Shown: in pieces, positions 41,728 to 50,614 of the stretch
Numbering within the stretch: position 1 is the first letter of the stretch
How the letters are laid out: the number at the start of each line of letters is the position of its first letter
Source of the DNA: Cedecea neteri
GTDB taxonomy: Bacteria; Pseudomonadota; Gammaproteobacteria; Enterobacterales; Enterobacteriaceae
DNA length: 64,000 nucleotides
Reading direction: 5' to 3'
Assembly (NCBI RefSeq): GCF_000758305.1
Contig: NZ_CP009458.1
Span: forward strand, 2,914,001-2,978,000
Made by a program: the position numbers and the translations under genes
The notes under the pieces: model-generated
Told to the model about the DNA's origin: nothing
Database searches by the model: none
Seen by the model: only the letters and a program-made list of their open reading frames with translations

Positions 41728-42837
41728 ATGAGTCAACTTTTGATTACCGGTGCGACAGGTTTCCTGGGCGGCGCGGTTTTAGCCCGATCCCTTTCTGAAT
41801 CCTCTTTCAATACAGTATTGCTATTGGTGCGAGCGAACTCTCCTCAGGAGGGCGTGGCCAGAATCAGAAACAACCTTGCTAATTTTGGTTGTACTGAAGC
41901 ACAACTGGCGCAAATTAACCCGGAAAATATATTGCTGGGTGATTTAGCCGAGCCTGAACATTTTCTGGATGATGAAAGACTGTCCAGCGTCACTCACGTT
42001 ATTAACTGCGCCGCGGTGGCATCGTTTGGCGAGAACGCGCTGATCTGGAAAGTTAACGTGGAAGGCACTCTGCAGTTTGCTCGCCGCATGTCCCAGGTGA
42101 AGGGCCTGCAGCGTTTCCTGCATGTCGGCACCGCGATGTCCTGTGTACCAGATGCGGGTACGCTGGTGACTGAAAGTATGTCGAGCAAGCCGGAAGAAGA
42201 GCACCTGGTGCAGTACACTTGGTCTAAATCCACCATCGAACGCATGATGTCCGAGCAATTCCCGCAGCTGCCGCTGGTTATCGCTCGTCCGTCCATCGTG
42301 GTTGGCCACAGCGAGCAGGGCTGCCGCCCGTCCAGCAGCATCTTCTGGGTCTTCCGCATGGTGCTGATGCTCGGGAAATTCATGTGCTCCCTGGATGACA
42401 AAATCGACGTTATTCCGGTGGACTATTGCGCAGAAGCGCTGCTGCTGCTGGCGAAGAGCGATTCTCTGAAAGAGAAGATCTACCACATCTCCGCCGGGGA
42501 CGTGAGCAGCATCCGCTTTGCTGACATCGATGAAGCGATGTCCAGCGCGCTGAACCAGACGCCGATCTTCTCCAATTATGAGCAGGTGGATTACAGCGAA
42601 CTGGTGAAAAGCCGCAGAAGCTTCAAATCCATTTACGGACCGTGCAATGAGCGCTTAATGCTGCGCGCGATGCGTCTGTACGGGGAGTTCTCTATGCTGA
42701 ACGTCCGTTTCTCTAACGAGAAGCTGCTGGATTTAGGCATGTCGCCGCCGCCGCGCTTTGTGGATTACATCAGCCGCTGCGTGGAAACCACCCGGGATTA
42801 TTCTATTCCCGAGCTGATGAAGGTCGACTTCAAATAA
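41728..42837 (+). CDS. Extended SDR / fatty-acyl-reductase-like oxidoreductase
   Basis: The start at 41728 (MSQLLITGATGFLGGAVLAR) follows a GAGG site and gives 369 residues. The NAD(P)-binding GATGFLG motif is at the N-terminus, VINCAAVASFGENAL and HVGTAMSCV follow, and the catalytic YxxxK is YTWSK at about residue 171. The overall pattern is that of the NAD_binding_4 (male-sterility) branch of extended SDRs, which includes acyl-CoA and acyl-carrier reductases. Substrate unknown; it is monocistronic, with a double terminator downstream. Confidence 0.82.
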   Translation: MSQLLITGATGFLGGAVLARSLSESSFNTVLLLVRANSPQEGVARIRNNLANFGCTEAQLAQINPENILLGDLAEPEHFLDDERLSSVTHVINCAAVASFGENALIWKVNVEGTLQFARRMSQVKGLQRFLHVGTAMSCVPDAGTLVTESMSSKPEEEHLVQYTWSKSTIERMMSEQFPQLPLVIARPSIVVGHSEQGCRPSSSIFWVFRMVLMLGKFMCSLDDKIDVIPVDYCAEALLLLAKSDSLKEKIYHISAGDVSSIRFADIDEAMSSALNQTPIFSNYEQVDYSELVKSRRSFKSIYGPCNERLMLRAMRLYGEFSMLNVRFSNEKLLDLGMSPPPRFVDYISRCVETTRDYSIPELMKVDFK

Positions 42838-42840
42838 TAA

Positions 42841-42905
42841 AAAAGGGAGCACAGGCTCCCTTTTCAGTTTTTGCATTTTATTAAAGGGAGCGTTTGCTCC
42901 CTTTT
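42841..42905. terminator. Two successive bidirectional terminator hairpins
   Basis: AAAAGGGAGC-ACAG-GCTCCCTTTT (42841-42864) and AAAGGGAGC-GTTT-GCTCCCTTTT (42883-42905) share the same stem sequence, so one looks like a duplicate of the other. They separate the convergent SDR and MBL-fold genes; A- and T-tracts on both sides allow termination in both directions. Confidence 0.88.
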
Positions 42906-42918
42906 AACGTTTAGAGAA

Positions 42919-43767
42919 TCACCACTTCATTTCGCCGGTATTCACTTTGGCGCTCATCTCCAGCGAACTTTCATCGGCCAGACCCGGATATTTTTGCTTC
43001 ATTTCAGCGATGACCGGGGCGCTTTTACCTTTCTTCAGCGCCAGCTCAAAGTCGGCTAAATAGTCGCCGGTAAAGACCACCGGGGCCGCGCCTGGTTTGA
43101 CTTCGCCAATGTAGTGGCCCGGGATCACGCGTTTCGGCTTCAGGGCCGCCATTTCATCCAGCACGTCGCGCCATTCCTGACGAGCTGCTTTGGTCTGAGA
43201 ATCGGCAGTCCAGACGTGAATGCCGGAGCTGACGCCCACGCCACCGAGAATGGTTTTATTGGCCGGGATCCACAGATACGCCGCGTGAGAAGCAGGCTGG
43301 CGCAGCTCAATTTTTTCGCCGTCGACGGTAAAGGTTGTCTCATGCGTCACCTGCGGCACGAACACTTCTTTTGGCGCGCCGTCTTTCAGAATCGGACCCC
43401 AGTATTTGAGCTTCTCTGCTTTGGTTTTGTTGATATGGTCGACGACCAGAGGCGTGGCTTCAATTTTTACCTGTGGATACGCCTTAACAATGGGCTCGAG
43501 GCCGAAGTAATAATCCGGGTCACCGGCGGTGATAAGCACGCGGGTCAGCTTTTTGCCGCTGTGCTGAATCATTTTCACCAGCGCTTCACCATCTTTAACG
43601 CTGAACTGGGCATCGACCAGCGTGGCTTCTGTTGGGCCGCTAATCAGCGTAGAGGTGACCGGGAAAACGCCTTTGTCCTGCGGGTTGTAGACGTCGAGCG
43701 TCAACGGGGCAGCAAAGCTTGCGCTGGAGAACAAAAGGGTGGCCGCGGCCAGGGTCTGTGTCTTCAT
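42919..43767 (-). CDS. Secreted metallo-beta-lactamase-fold protein lacking the zinc motif
   Basis: The 282-residue protein has a signal peptide (MKTQTLAAATLLFSSASFAA) and an MBL-fold body: TSTLISGPTEATLVDAQFSV, the position of the HxHxDH motif, and VIPGHY. The motif itself reads TAGDPDYYFG where active members have THxHxDHxxG, so three histidine ligands are replaced by Ala, Asp and Tyr. The later ligand region (GGVGVSSGIHVW) is also altered. It may be an inactive or non-zinc member that binds a ligand. A LysR gene diverges from it 132 bp away. Confidence 0.85.
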   Translation of the reverse strand: MKTQTLAAATLLFSSASFAAPLTLDVYNPQDKGVFPVTSTLISGPTEATLVDAQFSVKDGEALVKMIQHSGKKLTRVLITAGDPDYYFGLEPIVKAYPQVKIEATPLVVDHINKTKAEKLKYWGPILKDGAPKEVFVPQVTHETTFTVDGEKIELRQPASHAAYLWIPANKTILGGVGVSSGIHVWTADSQTKAARQEWRDVLDEMAALKPKRVIPGHYIGEVKPGAAPVVFTGDYLADFELALKKGKSAPVIAEMKQKYPGLADESSLEMSAKVNTGEMKW

Positions 43768-43899
43768 CTTTTTCTATCCTGATTAACTAAATCAATGGGC
43801 CCGTTTGGGAATGAGAAACAGTGTAAATTGCATTTTGTGAATCGTAATGGCCTTATTCAGGTAAGATGAGTTTCATGAATCGAACAGATGGGCGAAAGA

Positions 43900-44778
43900 A
43901 TGGACAGGATCATTGCTGCAAAAGTCTATACCCGCATTTGTGAACTGGGTAGCCTGAGCGCGGCGGCTCGGGCGTTAAATATGTCCCGGCCAATGGTGAG
44001 CCGTTATCTCGAGCAAATGGAACACTGGGCGGGAGAACGGCTGCTGCATCGTTCCTCCCGCAAGCTGACGCTAACGCCGACCGGTGAGCGGGTGCTGCAG
44101 CAAACCCGGGCGCTCAACGAGGTGGCGGAAAGTATTGCGGCGCAGAAGCAGCAGGATCTGCCTTCGGGGACTCTGCGGGTGGCCTGTTCCCAGTTTGGCG
44201 CCCGGTATTACATCGTGCCTTTCTTGTCTGATTTCCTGCGCGACTACCCGGATGTGAGAGTCGAGTTGCACGTCAGCAGCCAGGCGGTGAATATGATTGA
44301 GGAGCGTATCGATTTGGCTATTCGCATCACCAACGATCTCGACCCTAATATTATCGCCCGCCGCCTGGGGGAATGTGACTCCCGGCTTTATGCCTCGCCT
44401 TCCTACATTGAGAAAAGAGGGATGCCGCGCACGCCGGGCGATCTCGAGCATCACAATTGCCTGCAATATAGCTATTTCCTGCGCAACATCTGGCAAATGG
44501 TGGATGAAAACGGCGACCCGCTGAACGTGGAGGTGAGCGGCAACTTCAGTGCTAATGACTCCGTGGTGCTGATGGACGCGGTCGCGGACGGTGTGGGGAT
44601 TGCGATGCTGCCGGTTCAGGATGCTCAGCCACGGTTTGAGAGTGGGGAACTGGTCAAAGTGCTTGAAGCTTATCCGCCGCGCTCGATGGGGATCTACGGT
44701 ATTTACCGGAGCCGAAGCTATCTGCCCGCTGCACTGAGGCTGTTCCTGACGGCGCTGTCGGACCGGCTTGCAAAATAA
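43900..44778 (+). CDS. LysR-type transcriptional regulator
   Basis: The 292-residue regulator (start MDRIIAAKVYTRICELGSLS; an alternative ATG lies 12 nt upstream) has the winged helix SAAARALNMSRPMVSRYLEQ and the effector domain from about residue 90 (GTLRVACSQFGARYYIVPFL). It belongs to the CrgA-like branch. The divergent MBL-fold gene is the most likely target. Confidence 0.9.
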   Translation: MDRIIAAKVYTRICELGSLSAAARALNMSRPMVSRYLEQMEHWAGERLLHRSSRKLTLTPTGERVLQQTRALNEVAESIAAQKQQDLPSGTLRVACSQFGARYYIVPFLSDFLRDYPDVRVELHVSSQAVNMIEERIDLAIRITNDLDPNIIARRLGECDSRLYASPSYIEKRGMPRTPGDLEHHNCLQYSYFLRNIWQMVDENGDPLNVEVSGNFSANDSVVLMDAVADGVGIAMLPVQDAQPRFESGELVKVLEAYPPRSMGIYGIYRSRSYLPAALRLFLTALSDRLAK

Positions 44779-44870
44779 ATTAAGAAAAACCTTAGTTACG
44801 GGTGGCCATGCCGTTTACTTTTTGCTCCAGGAATGTTCTGATCTCGCGGCGAAAAGTGAGAGGAGCAGCA

Positions 44871-45176
44871 ATGTTTCAATTAAAACCGGGCAGCCTGGCG
44901 ATGATCATCGGCGCTCGTACCGCCGCCGGGCGGGTGAATATTGGTAAAGCGGTAGAGCTGTTCGGGCTATGCCAGCCGGGGGAACGCTTTGTTAATCCGG
45001 TGACTGGCGTAGTTACTCAACTGCCGTTGGAGGCTAACTATCCGCTGTGGCTGGTAACCGGCGAGGTTATCGCCTTTGATGGCCGCCAGGGCTACGCCTT
45101 CGTGCGTGCCGAGCATTTAATGCCGCTGGACAAAGATTTTTCCCCGCAGGAAGACGAACTCCACCTCAGCTATTGA
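44871..45176 (+). CDS. Small hypothetical protein (101 aa)
   Basis: The ATG at 44871 follows AGAGGAGC and starts MFQLKPGSLAMIIGARTAAG. Further sequence such as VNIGKAVELFGLCQPGERFV and LWLVTGEVIAFDGRQGYAFV has the short-strand, glycine-rich pattern of a small beta-barrel (SH3-like) fold. No signal peptide. I do not recognise a named family. It overlaps the convergent yeaO by 7 nt. Confidence 0.68.
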   Translation: MFQLKPGSLAMIIGARTAAGRVNIGKAVELFGLCQPGERFVNPVTGVVTQLPLEANYPLWLVTGEVIAFDGRQGYAFVRAEHLMPLDKDFSPQEDELHLSY

Positions 45177-45523
45177 TCCCGGCAGTGGCGTAAAAAATCG
45201 GCCAGCACCAGCGCATGGTTCTGGTCGGTATTTTTTGCGCCATACAGCAGTGTCAGCGTGCCGTTTTCACCGTGTCGGGCAAGCGCCTGGACTGCGTCCT
45301 GATGTTGTTCCAGCTCTTGCCTGTAGAGTTTGCTGAACGTGGCAAAGTCGATAGTTTCGCCATGAAAGGCTTTGCGTAGCTCGTTCGAGGGCGCCAGCTC
45401 CTTCGGCCATTCATCGTAGTGCAGGTCGCTTTTTTTCATTCCTCTCGGCCACAGTCTGTCCACCAGCACGCGGTAGCCATCATCTTCAGCCGGAGCTTCA
45501 TAGACGCGTTTACAGCGGATCAT
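45170..45523 (-). CDS. yeaO: DUF488 family protein YeaO
   Basis: The 117-residue protein matches E. coli YeaO: IRCKRVYEAPAEDDGYRVLV, DRLWPRGMKKSDLHYDEWPK, LRKAFHGETIDFATFSKLY and the end NHALVLADFLRHC. DUF488 function is unknown. In E. coli yeaO is beside nimT; here DUF523 and further genes lie between. It overlaps the DUF523 gene by 4 nt. Confidence 0.9.
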   Translation of the reverse strand: MIRCKRVYEAPAEDDGYRVLVDRLWPRGMKKSDLHYDEWPKELAPSNELRKAFHGETIDFATFSKLYRQELEQHQDAVQALARHGENGTLTLLYGAKNTDQNHALVLADFLRHCRDQ

Positions 45524-46023
45524 GCCTGCTCCTTATCGACGCTCTCAAGCCTGCTCAGCAACAGCGGGATCTGATGGTCAGCAAAGACTTCGATGCCGTG
45601 CTGACGCAACAGCGCTGCCGCGACCCCCTGACCCGGTATTGTTTTGCCTGCAAAGTTGCCATCGTAAATTTTCTGGCTGCCGCAGGTCGGGCTGCCGTCG
45701 GTAAGAATAGCAAACTGGCAGTTATTCTCCCGGGCGGTTTGCAGCGCGAGCCAGGCGGCAAGAAGATAAGGTTCGGTGACGTTTTTGCCGTCGCTTTCCA
45801 GAATGGCTGCACGACCGAGCAAGGCCGCTTCACCGTTGCCTCCGCTAAGCTCAGCCGGGAGGCGCGGCGTTGGCAGCCCGGCGGCGAGTTCGGGACAGTG
45901 GATAACCAGGCGGCCTTCAGCCTGAAGTTGGGCGAGGGCGGCGCCAGTTTGTGATTTTTCGCGGCCATCATAGCGGACCTGAAAGCCCATCAGGCAGGCA
46001 CTAACCAGTATTTTTGCTTTCAT
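45520..46023 (-). CDS. DUF523 family protein
   Basis: The 167-residue protein starts MKAKILVSACLMGFQVRYDG and contains CPELAAGLPTPRLPAEL-type sequence, ILTDGSPTCGSQKIYDG and the three conserved cysteine regions of DUF523, a family of uncharacterised proteins probably binding a metal or cofactor. The 4-nt overlap with yeaO suggests an operon. Confidence 0.88.
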   Translation of the reverse strand: MKAKILVSACLMGFQVRYDGREKSQTGAALAQLQAEGRLVIHCPELAAGLPTPRLPAELSGGNGEAALLGRAAILESDGKNVTEPYLLAAWLALQTARENNCQFAILTDGSPTCGSQKIYDGNFAGKTIPGQGVAAALLRQHGIEVFADHQIPLLLSRLESVDKEQA

Positions 46024-46185
46024 TTTCTTCTTCGATGAAGTGAACCTGACACGTTACTACATTGTTTGCCACGGCGGAAAGAGGCGAAAGACTGCCAATT
46101 TTTGCGGTTGTCAGCGCAAAGCAAAACGCCTACTCTATCATTCCTTATGTTGTTCTCTTCCCTCAAACATAAGGCCAACCAAAGC

Positions 46186-46893
46186 ATGTCAGACTCACAG
46201 TTGAAATCCACTTTACGTATTGCGCTTGTCGGTGATTATAACCCGGCGGTGATTGCACATCAGGCCATTCCTCAGGCGTTAGATAATGCGGCTGCCGCGC
46301 TTGGCGTCAGCGCGGATTACGACTGGGTCTCCTCGCTGGAAGTGACCAGCCCTGAAGATCTGGTAGGCTACGACGCAATCTGGTGCGTACCTTCCAGCCC
46401 TTATCTGAATGAAGATGCCGCTTACCTTGCCGTTCGCTTTGCGCGAGAAAACGGCGTTCCTTTCCTCGGCACCTGCGCCGGGTTCCAGTATGCGGTGGTG
46501 GAGTATGCGCGTAACGTGCTCGGCTGGGCAGATGCAGGCCATGCGGAAACCGCGAGTGAAGGGCGCCTGGTGATTGGCCGCCTGAGCTGCTCGTTGGTGG
46601 AAGTTTCTGACAACATCTCGCTTCTGGCTGACTCTACGGTTGGGCGTGCCTATGGCAAGACGGAAATCGAGGAGGGCTACCACTGCAACTACGGTATTGC
46701 GGAGCTGTTTGCCACCGCGCTTGCTGGCGAACCGCTGAAGCCGACCGGCTGGGATAAGCAGGGCGAGATTCGCGCGGTTGAACTTCAGGGGCATCCGTTC
46801 TTTGTGGCAACGTTGTTCCAGCACGAACGCAATGCGCTAAAAGGCAAAGCATCCCCGTTGGTTGAGGCTTTCCTGGCCGCCGCTGAGAGATAA
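46186..46893 (+). CDS. CTP-synthase-like glutamine amidotransferase domain protein
   Basis: The 235-residue protein (start MSDSQLKSTLRIALVGDYNP; an ATG at 46147 is an alternative) is a stand-alone class I GATase domain like the C-terminal half of CTP synthase. The nucleophile elbow is GTCAGFQYAVVEYARNVLG, and the histidine of the catalytic triad is in QGHPFFVATLFQ. The synthetase half is missing, so its acceptor is unknown. It has its own terminator. Confidence 0.82.
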   Translation: MSDSQLKSTLRIALVGDYNPAVIAHQAIPQALDNAAAALGVSADYDWVSSLEVTSPEDLVGYDAIWCVPSSPYLNEDAAYLAVRFARENGVPFLGTCAGFQYAVVEYARNVLGWADAGHAETASEGRLVIGRLSCSLVEVSDNISLLADSTVGRAYGKTEIEEGYHCNYGIAELFATALAGEPLKPTGWDKQGEIRAVELQGHPFFVATLFQHERNALKGKASPLVEAFLAAAER

Positions 46894-46899
46894 AACCAG

Positions 46900-46923
46900 A
46901 AAGCCCGCTTGGCGGGCTTTTTC
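46900..46923 (+). terminator. Rho-independent terminator
   Basis: AAGCCCGC / GCGGGCTT with a 3-nt TTG loop and T5, 7 nt after the amidotransferase stop. Confidence 0.9.
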
Positions 46924-46947
46924 TGGAACATAATGCTAACTGCTATT

Positions 46948-47427
46948 TTATTTTTTTATTACATGGGTCAATGTATATAAACATTTATCTCTCCATGCGT
47001 TTGGGGATACTAAATGATCAAGTGCACTTTTTGTTTTCGAATAATAATGTTCAATTTCTTGCTGTGTAGGTTCGATAAATGGCATACCACATATGGAATT
47101 GACGTTTTTATTGTTGACGAATTTTAACACTTCAGATGGGTTTATGGGTAAGGCATAGGCCATGGATATATTAAGGCCTTCCTGGAGTGATGTTATACCC
47201 AGAAACGGGTGTTGGCTTAACGTAGGGTAAAGGTCTATCCAGCGAGTTCTGCCTTCTGATATATATTCAACAAGTTGATCGTATTCATTTTCCGATATCG
47301 CAGAGATATCATTGGTTCTTGATGCTGTGATAATTCTATCAAATAAATTCTGCTCAGAAGATCCTGCCTGAGTAGGTGTGCATGCAGTTGAGAAAATGAT
47401 AAGCATAGCAGCGATCAGTTGCTTCAT
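46948..47427 (-). CDS. Lipoprotein, probable immunity protein for the Tlde1-type effector
   Basis: The 159-residue product has a lipoprotein signal ending FSTAC (Cys16), followed by a mature domain with two further cysteines (SICGMPF and DKCLYT). It overlaps the effector gene stop by 4 nt and is last in the hcp-effector-lipoprotein operon. Known Tldi1 immunity proteins act in the periplasm, so the lipoprotein signal and the position fit an immunity role. I infer function from context because the sequence itself is not diagnostic. Confidence 0.7.
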   Translation of the reverse strand: MKQLIAAMLIIFSTACTPTQAGSSEQNLFDRIITASRTNDISAISENEYDQLVEYISEGRTRWIDLYPTLSQHPFLGITSLQEGLNISMAYALPINPSEVLKFVNNKNVNSICGMPFIEPTQQEIEHYYSKTKSALDHLVSPNAWRDKCLYTLTHVIKK

Positions 47428-47786
47428 TTTACAATCAACTCCATATCACCACTTTCTGCAATAGCTCTTCTAACATTAAAGGCAGCGACAATGCACCCAT
47501 TGGAAGCTGTACCGTAACCATTATCGCCGTGAATAAGAAAGCCAGCACGACCACACATGTTATTACCAGCATAGGGTGTTAAACGTAGAACAAATCGTCC
47601 GGCAGTAGGATGCCTGGCTATAGGAGCCCCGATCTTATATTTTCCTCTGGGAAGTGGGCCTTTGTTCACCTCACACTCTAAGCTTGGATCATCTTTATAT
47701 CCTTCAGCACCAGCATAGAGAGCAGTAAATTTAAACTCTCCATTTTGAGTGAAAGATTTTTTCTTAACATCATAAATCCATGTCAT
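47424..47786 (-). CDS. Tlde1-type (DUF2778) L,D-transpeptidase-like T6SS effector
   Basis: The 120-residue protein has no signal peptide and matches DUF2778: GPLPRGKYKIGAPIARHPTA, then the YkuD-like catalytic region GFLIHGDNGYGTASNGCIVA with His and Cys at catalytic spacing (HG and SNGCI). The characterised member Tlde1 from Salmonella is a type VI secretion effector that cuts or exchanges peptidoglycan stem peptides in rival cells. The upstream hcp and downstream lipoprotein support that role here. AT-rich codon use suggests transfer. Confidence 0.85.
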   Translation of the reverse strand: MTWIYDVKKKSFTQNGEFKFTALYAGAEGYKDDPSLECEVNKGPLPRGKYKIGAPIARHPTAGRFVLRLTPYAGNNMCGRAGFLIHGDNGYGTASNGCIVAAFNVRRAIAESGDMELIVK

Positions 47787-47837
47787 ATCAATTCCTTAGC
47801 GTGGTTTGGTTATGATGCTTGCTATAAAATGAAAAAA

Positions 47838-48317
47838 CTAAGCTCGTTCTTTCCATGAATCTGAGTGTTGGATGTTTCCATCACAGAATTTCCAGGTTAT
47901 TTTTTCATATCTTAGCGTTACTGACTCGAGATGGTTCATGTTAATGATTGATTTAATGTTATGCATTAATGGGTTGACTGAAACAACTTTAACTCCTTCA
48001 AGAAGCATATTGAAATATTCTTCCTCTTGGCCAGCGTAGTTTATTTTATACCATTTTATTTCTGCTGATTTTAATGTTTGCCCTGAGGATACGGCCTTAT
48101 AAAGATATGGACTTGATGAGTCAAATTCTTTTTCAAACTCTAATGCACTATGAACGCGAGTTCCGGTAAGTTTTCCAGTATGAGAGTCAGTCGGTATGCT
48201 CAAGCCATGCATGAAGCTTAGAAGCTCTATGCTTCCCTCTCGATCCTGTATGTCTACGGAACCTTTAATCTCTGCACCACCGTCGTCCTTTAACCAAAGA
48301 TAAGCTGGAATAGCCAT
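47838..48317 (-). CDS. hcp: Hcp family type VI secretion tube protein (orphan)
   Basis: The 159-residue protein starts at 48317 behind AGAGGTG and begins MAIPAYLWLKDDGGAEIKGS, the standard Hcp1 start, with SFMHGLSIPTDSHTGKLTGT and PYLYKAVSSGQTLKSAEIKW. Hcp hexamers form the T6SS tube and carry small effectors. No other T6SS structural gene lies within the window, so this is an orphan Hcp that must be used by a T6SS elsewhere in the genome. It leads the effector-immunity pair. Confidence 0.9.
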   Translation of the reverse strand: MAIPAYLWLKDDGGAEIKGSVDIQDREGSIELLSFMHGLSIPTDSHTGKLTGTRVHSALEFEKEFDSSSPYLYKAVSSGQTLKSAEIKWYKINYAGQEEEYFNMLLEGVKVVSVNPLMHNIKSIINMNHLESVTLRYEKITWKFCDGNIQHSDSWKERA

Positions 48318-48544
48318 TGATTTACACCTCTGAAATGAATAAGGCACTTAAATTACAGGAATTGTCGAGGCGGCATTTGATATTTATCAATTAAGTAATG
48401 TTATTGCCTGTTGACATAATTATGATTTATATTTTCATGAGCTAATATTTATTTAATGAATGAATTTTGGGGGCGAGTTACCTACCCCCATGTAATTATA
48501 ATAAGCTGAAGAGTTTTATTTAAATGATTCCCATACTGTAGACC

Positions 48545-49291
48545 TTATCTTTCACAAGGCTTAGTCGCCCGAAGAATCAAAAAGGCCGGGCGGCGCATCT
48601 CTTTTGCCAGACGTGGGTGCTGTGCCAGGGTTTCTGCCGTCGGCTTAGTTTCCAGCATTCGGGTGAGGGCGAAGCCGCTGTCGAGCAGGGTATTCACATA
48701 GGTTTCCGTGGTGCGGTGGTACTTTTGCACATCCTCCACGAACCAGCTAGTGTGACGTAAACCTTGCTGGTGGTAGTGATTCACCGGCCAGATAACCTCC
48801 TCTTTATAGGTCTGCCAGCCCACCGGGAAAGCGGTGCACATCGGATGTTCCACGGAGAAGATAAACTGCCCGCCGGGTTTTAACGCGGCAAAGACAGTGT
48901 TGCTCAGGCGGGCGAAATCTTCGAGGTAGTGCAGCGCCAACGATGAAATTGCCAGGTCCCAGGTTTCACCTTCCGGTGAGAATTGCTCCAGCGGTAAATT
49001 GTGGTAGACGATGTTTGCGTCCTGCGTTGCGGCCCGCGCCTGGGAGAGCATCTTTTCCGAGATATCAAAACCCGTCACGCTTGCCGCCCCGTGGGCGCGG
49101 GCGAAGCGGGCAAAGTCGCCAAAGCCACAGCCCAGGTCGAGGATCTTCTGGCCATCCAGCGCGGGCAGCAGAGAGTAAAGCTCGGGGATCTCCAGCAGCC
49201 CGTTAAGGCCGGAGTCCTGCTCCCGTAACTGACGGTAATTTTCAAAGAATACCGGGTCGTCAAAAATGTTCTGCGGTGCCGATGATGCCAT
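48545..49291 (-). CDS. SAM-dependent methyltransferase
   Basis: The start at 49291 (MASSAPQNIFDDPVFFENYR) follows GGAGGA and gives 248 residues; the longer frame overlaps nimT. Class I methyltransferase motifs: KILDLGCGFGDFARFAR (motif I), SVTGFDISEKML, DLAISSLALHYLEDF and LKPGGQFIFSVEHP. It is downstream of nimT by 22 nt and may be cotranscribed. Substrate unknown. Confidence 0.9.
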   Translation of the reverse strand: MASSAPQNIFDDPVFFENYRQLREQDSGLNGLLEIPELYSLLPALDGQKILDLGCGFGDFARFARAHGAASVTGFDISEKMLSQARAATQDANIVYHNLPLEQFSPEGETWDLAISSLALHYLEDFARLSNTVFAALKPGGQFIFSVEHPMCTAFPVGWQTYKEEVIWPVNHYHQQGLRHTSWFVEDVQKYHRTTETYVNTLLDSGFALTRMLETKPTAETLAQHPRLAKEMRRPAFLILRATKPCER

Positions 49292-49313
49292 TCGATCCTC
49301 CTTGTTAGTCTGT

Positions 49314-50516
49314 TCAGGCCGCGGCTTTCTCCGCCGCGCCAATCTCTTTCTGGCGTCCAGCATAAGCCCCAAAGACGCCCATGACGACAGAAAGTAGCGC
49401 ACAGCCTAACAACGGTATCGCCCAACTGCCGGTGATGTCATGAATCTTCCCCATCACCGGTGGGCCGAAGGCGGCCAGAAGATAGCCTACGCACTGCGCC
49501 ATGCCGGACAGCGCCGCTGCCTGGTGTGCGGAACCGGTGCGCATGCCAATGAACGAGAGCCCGAGGATCATTGCCGCGCCGGAGCCAAATCCGCCGAGGG
49601 ATACCCAGAAGATAGAGAAAGCTGGCAGCAGCCACAGGCCGAGCGTCGCCAGGCACCACAGCAGCGCCATCAGAGCGGCAATCCCGCGCTGGTCTTTCAG
49701 GCGGCTCAAAATCAGGCCGACAAACAGCCCCGGAATGGCAGTGGCGAGCTGCAGAATGCCATGTATCGACCCGGCTTCGGCTTCGTTGTAGCCGTGGCTT
49801 ATCAGAATTGAAGGCAGCCAGCCAATAATCACGTAATAGACCAGCGAGTTAATACCGAGATACAGGGTGACCTGCCAGGCCAGCGGCGAGGACCAGATGC
49901 CGCGGCTGTGCAGCGCCGGGTTGCCGGACAGGTTCATCACCGTGCTGCTGCCAAGCTGCGGCAGCCAGACAATCAGCGCCAGCAGCGGGAAGATCATCAG
50001 CGACAGCATCGCGCCGGACCAGCCAAAGCCGTGCAGGGCAATCGGCACCACCATCACTGAACCGAGTGCGGCGGCAACGCCCATCGTGAGCGAGTAAGCG
50101 CCGGTGAGTTTAGCCACCTGGCCGGGGAAGTCGCGCTTAAGCAGGCTGGGTAATAGCACGTTGCCCATGGCGATCCCGCAGCCGATGATGGCCGTGCCGA
50201 TGTACAGCAGCGCGGCGTGGCCAGCGGAGCGTAAAGCAATCCCGGCGCAGATAATTAGCAATGCGCCAAACAGGCTGCGCTCGGTGCCAAAGCGGCGGGC
50301 GATCCCGGCGGCAAGCGGGGAAACAACCGCAAAGGCCAGCAGGGGCAGGGTGGTTAAAATCCCGATCTGCGCGGTGGACAGCGCAAGTGCATCGCGCACC
50401 ATATCCAGCAGCGGTGCCGCGCCGGTAAAGGTAACGCGCAAGGTGGTGGCAATCATCAGAATGCCGAGCAGAAGCAGAGCGCGGCTCTTTTTGCTCGCTG
50501 AAGTCGTGGAGGTCAT
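49314..50516 (-). CDS. nimT: 2-nitroimidazole transporter NimT (YeaN), MFS
   Basis: The 400-residue MFS protein (start MTSTTSASKKSRALLLLGIL) matches E. coli NimT: GILMIATTLRVTFTGAAPLL, AMGNVLLPSLLKRDFPGQVA and INSLVYYVIIGWLPSILISH, with twelve predicted helices of the CynX type. NimT exports 2-nitroimidazole in E. coli. It diverges from nimR, which controls it. Confidence 0.92.
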   Translation of the reverse strand: MTSTTSASKKSRALLLLGILMIATTLRVTFTGAAPLLDMVRDALALSTAQIGILTTLPLLAFAVVSPLAAGIARRFGTERSLFGALLIICAGIALRSAGHAALLYIGTAIIGCGIAMGNVLLPSLLKRDFPGQVAKLTGAYSLTMGVAAALGSVMVVPIALHGFGWSGAMLSLMIFPLLALIVWLPQLGSSTVMNLSGNPALHSRGIWSSPLAWQVTLYLGINSLVYYVIIGWLPSILISHGYNEAEAGSIHGILQLATAIPGLFVGLILSRLKDQRGIAALMALLWCLATLGLWLLPAFSIFWVSLGGFGSGAAMILGLSFIGMRTGSAHQAAALSGMAQCVGYLLAAFGPPVMGKIHDITGSWAIPLLGCALLSVVMGVFGAYAGRQKEIGAAEKAAA

Positions 50517-50614
50517 ATGTTGGTGTCCTGAAAAACGGTAAGGCAAAGATACACGCTTCTGCCTTTTTACGAATCAAGCTAAAATGACAGATTATCGCTA
50601 AATTCGGACATGCT

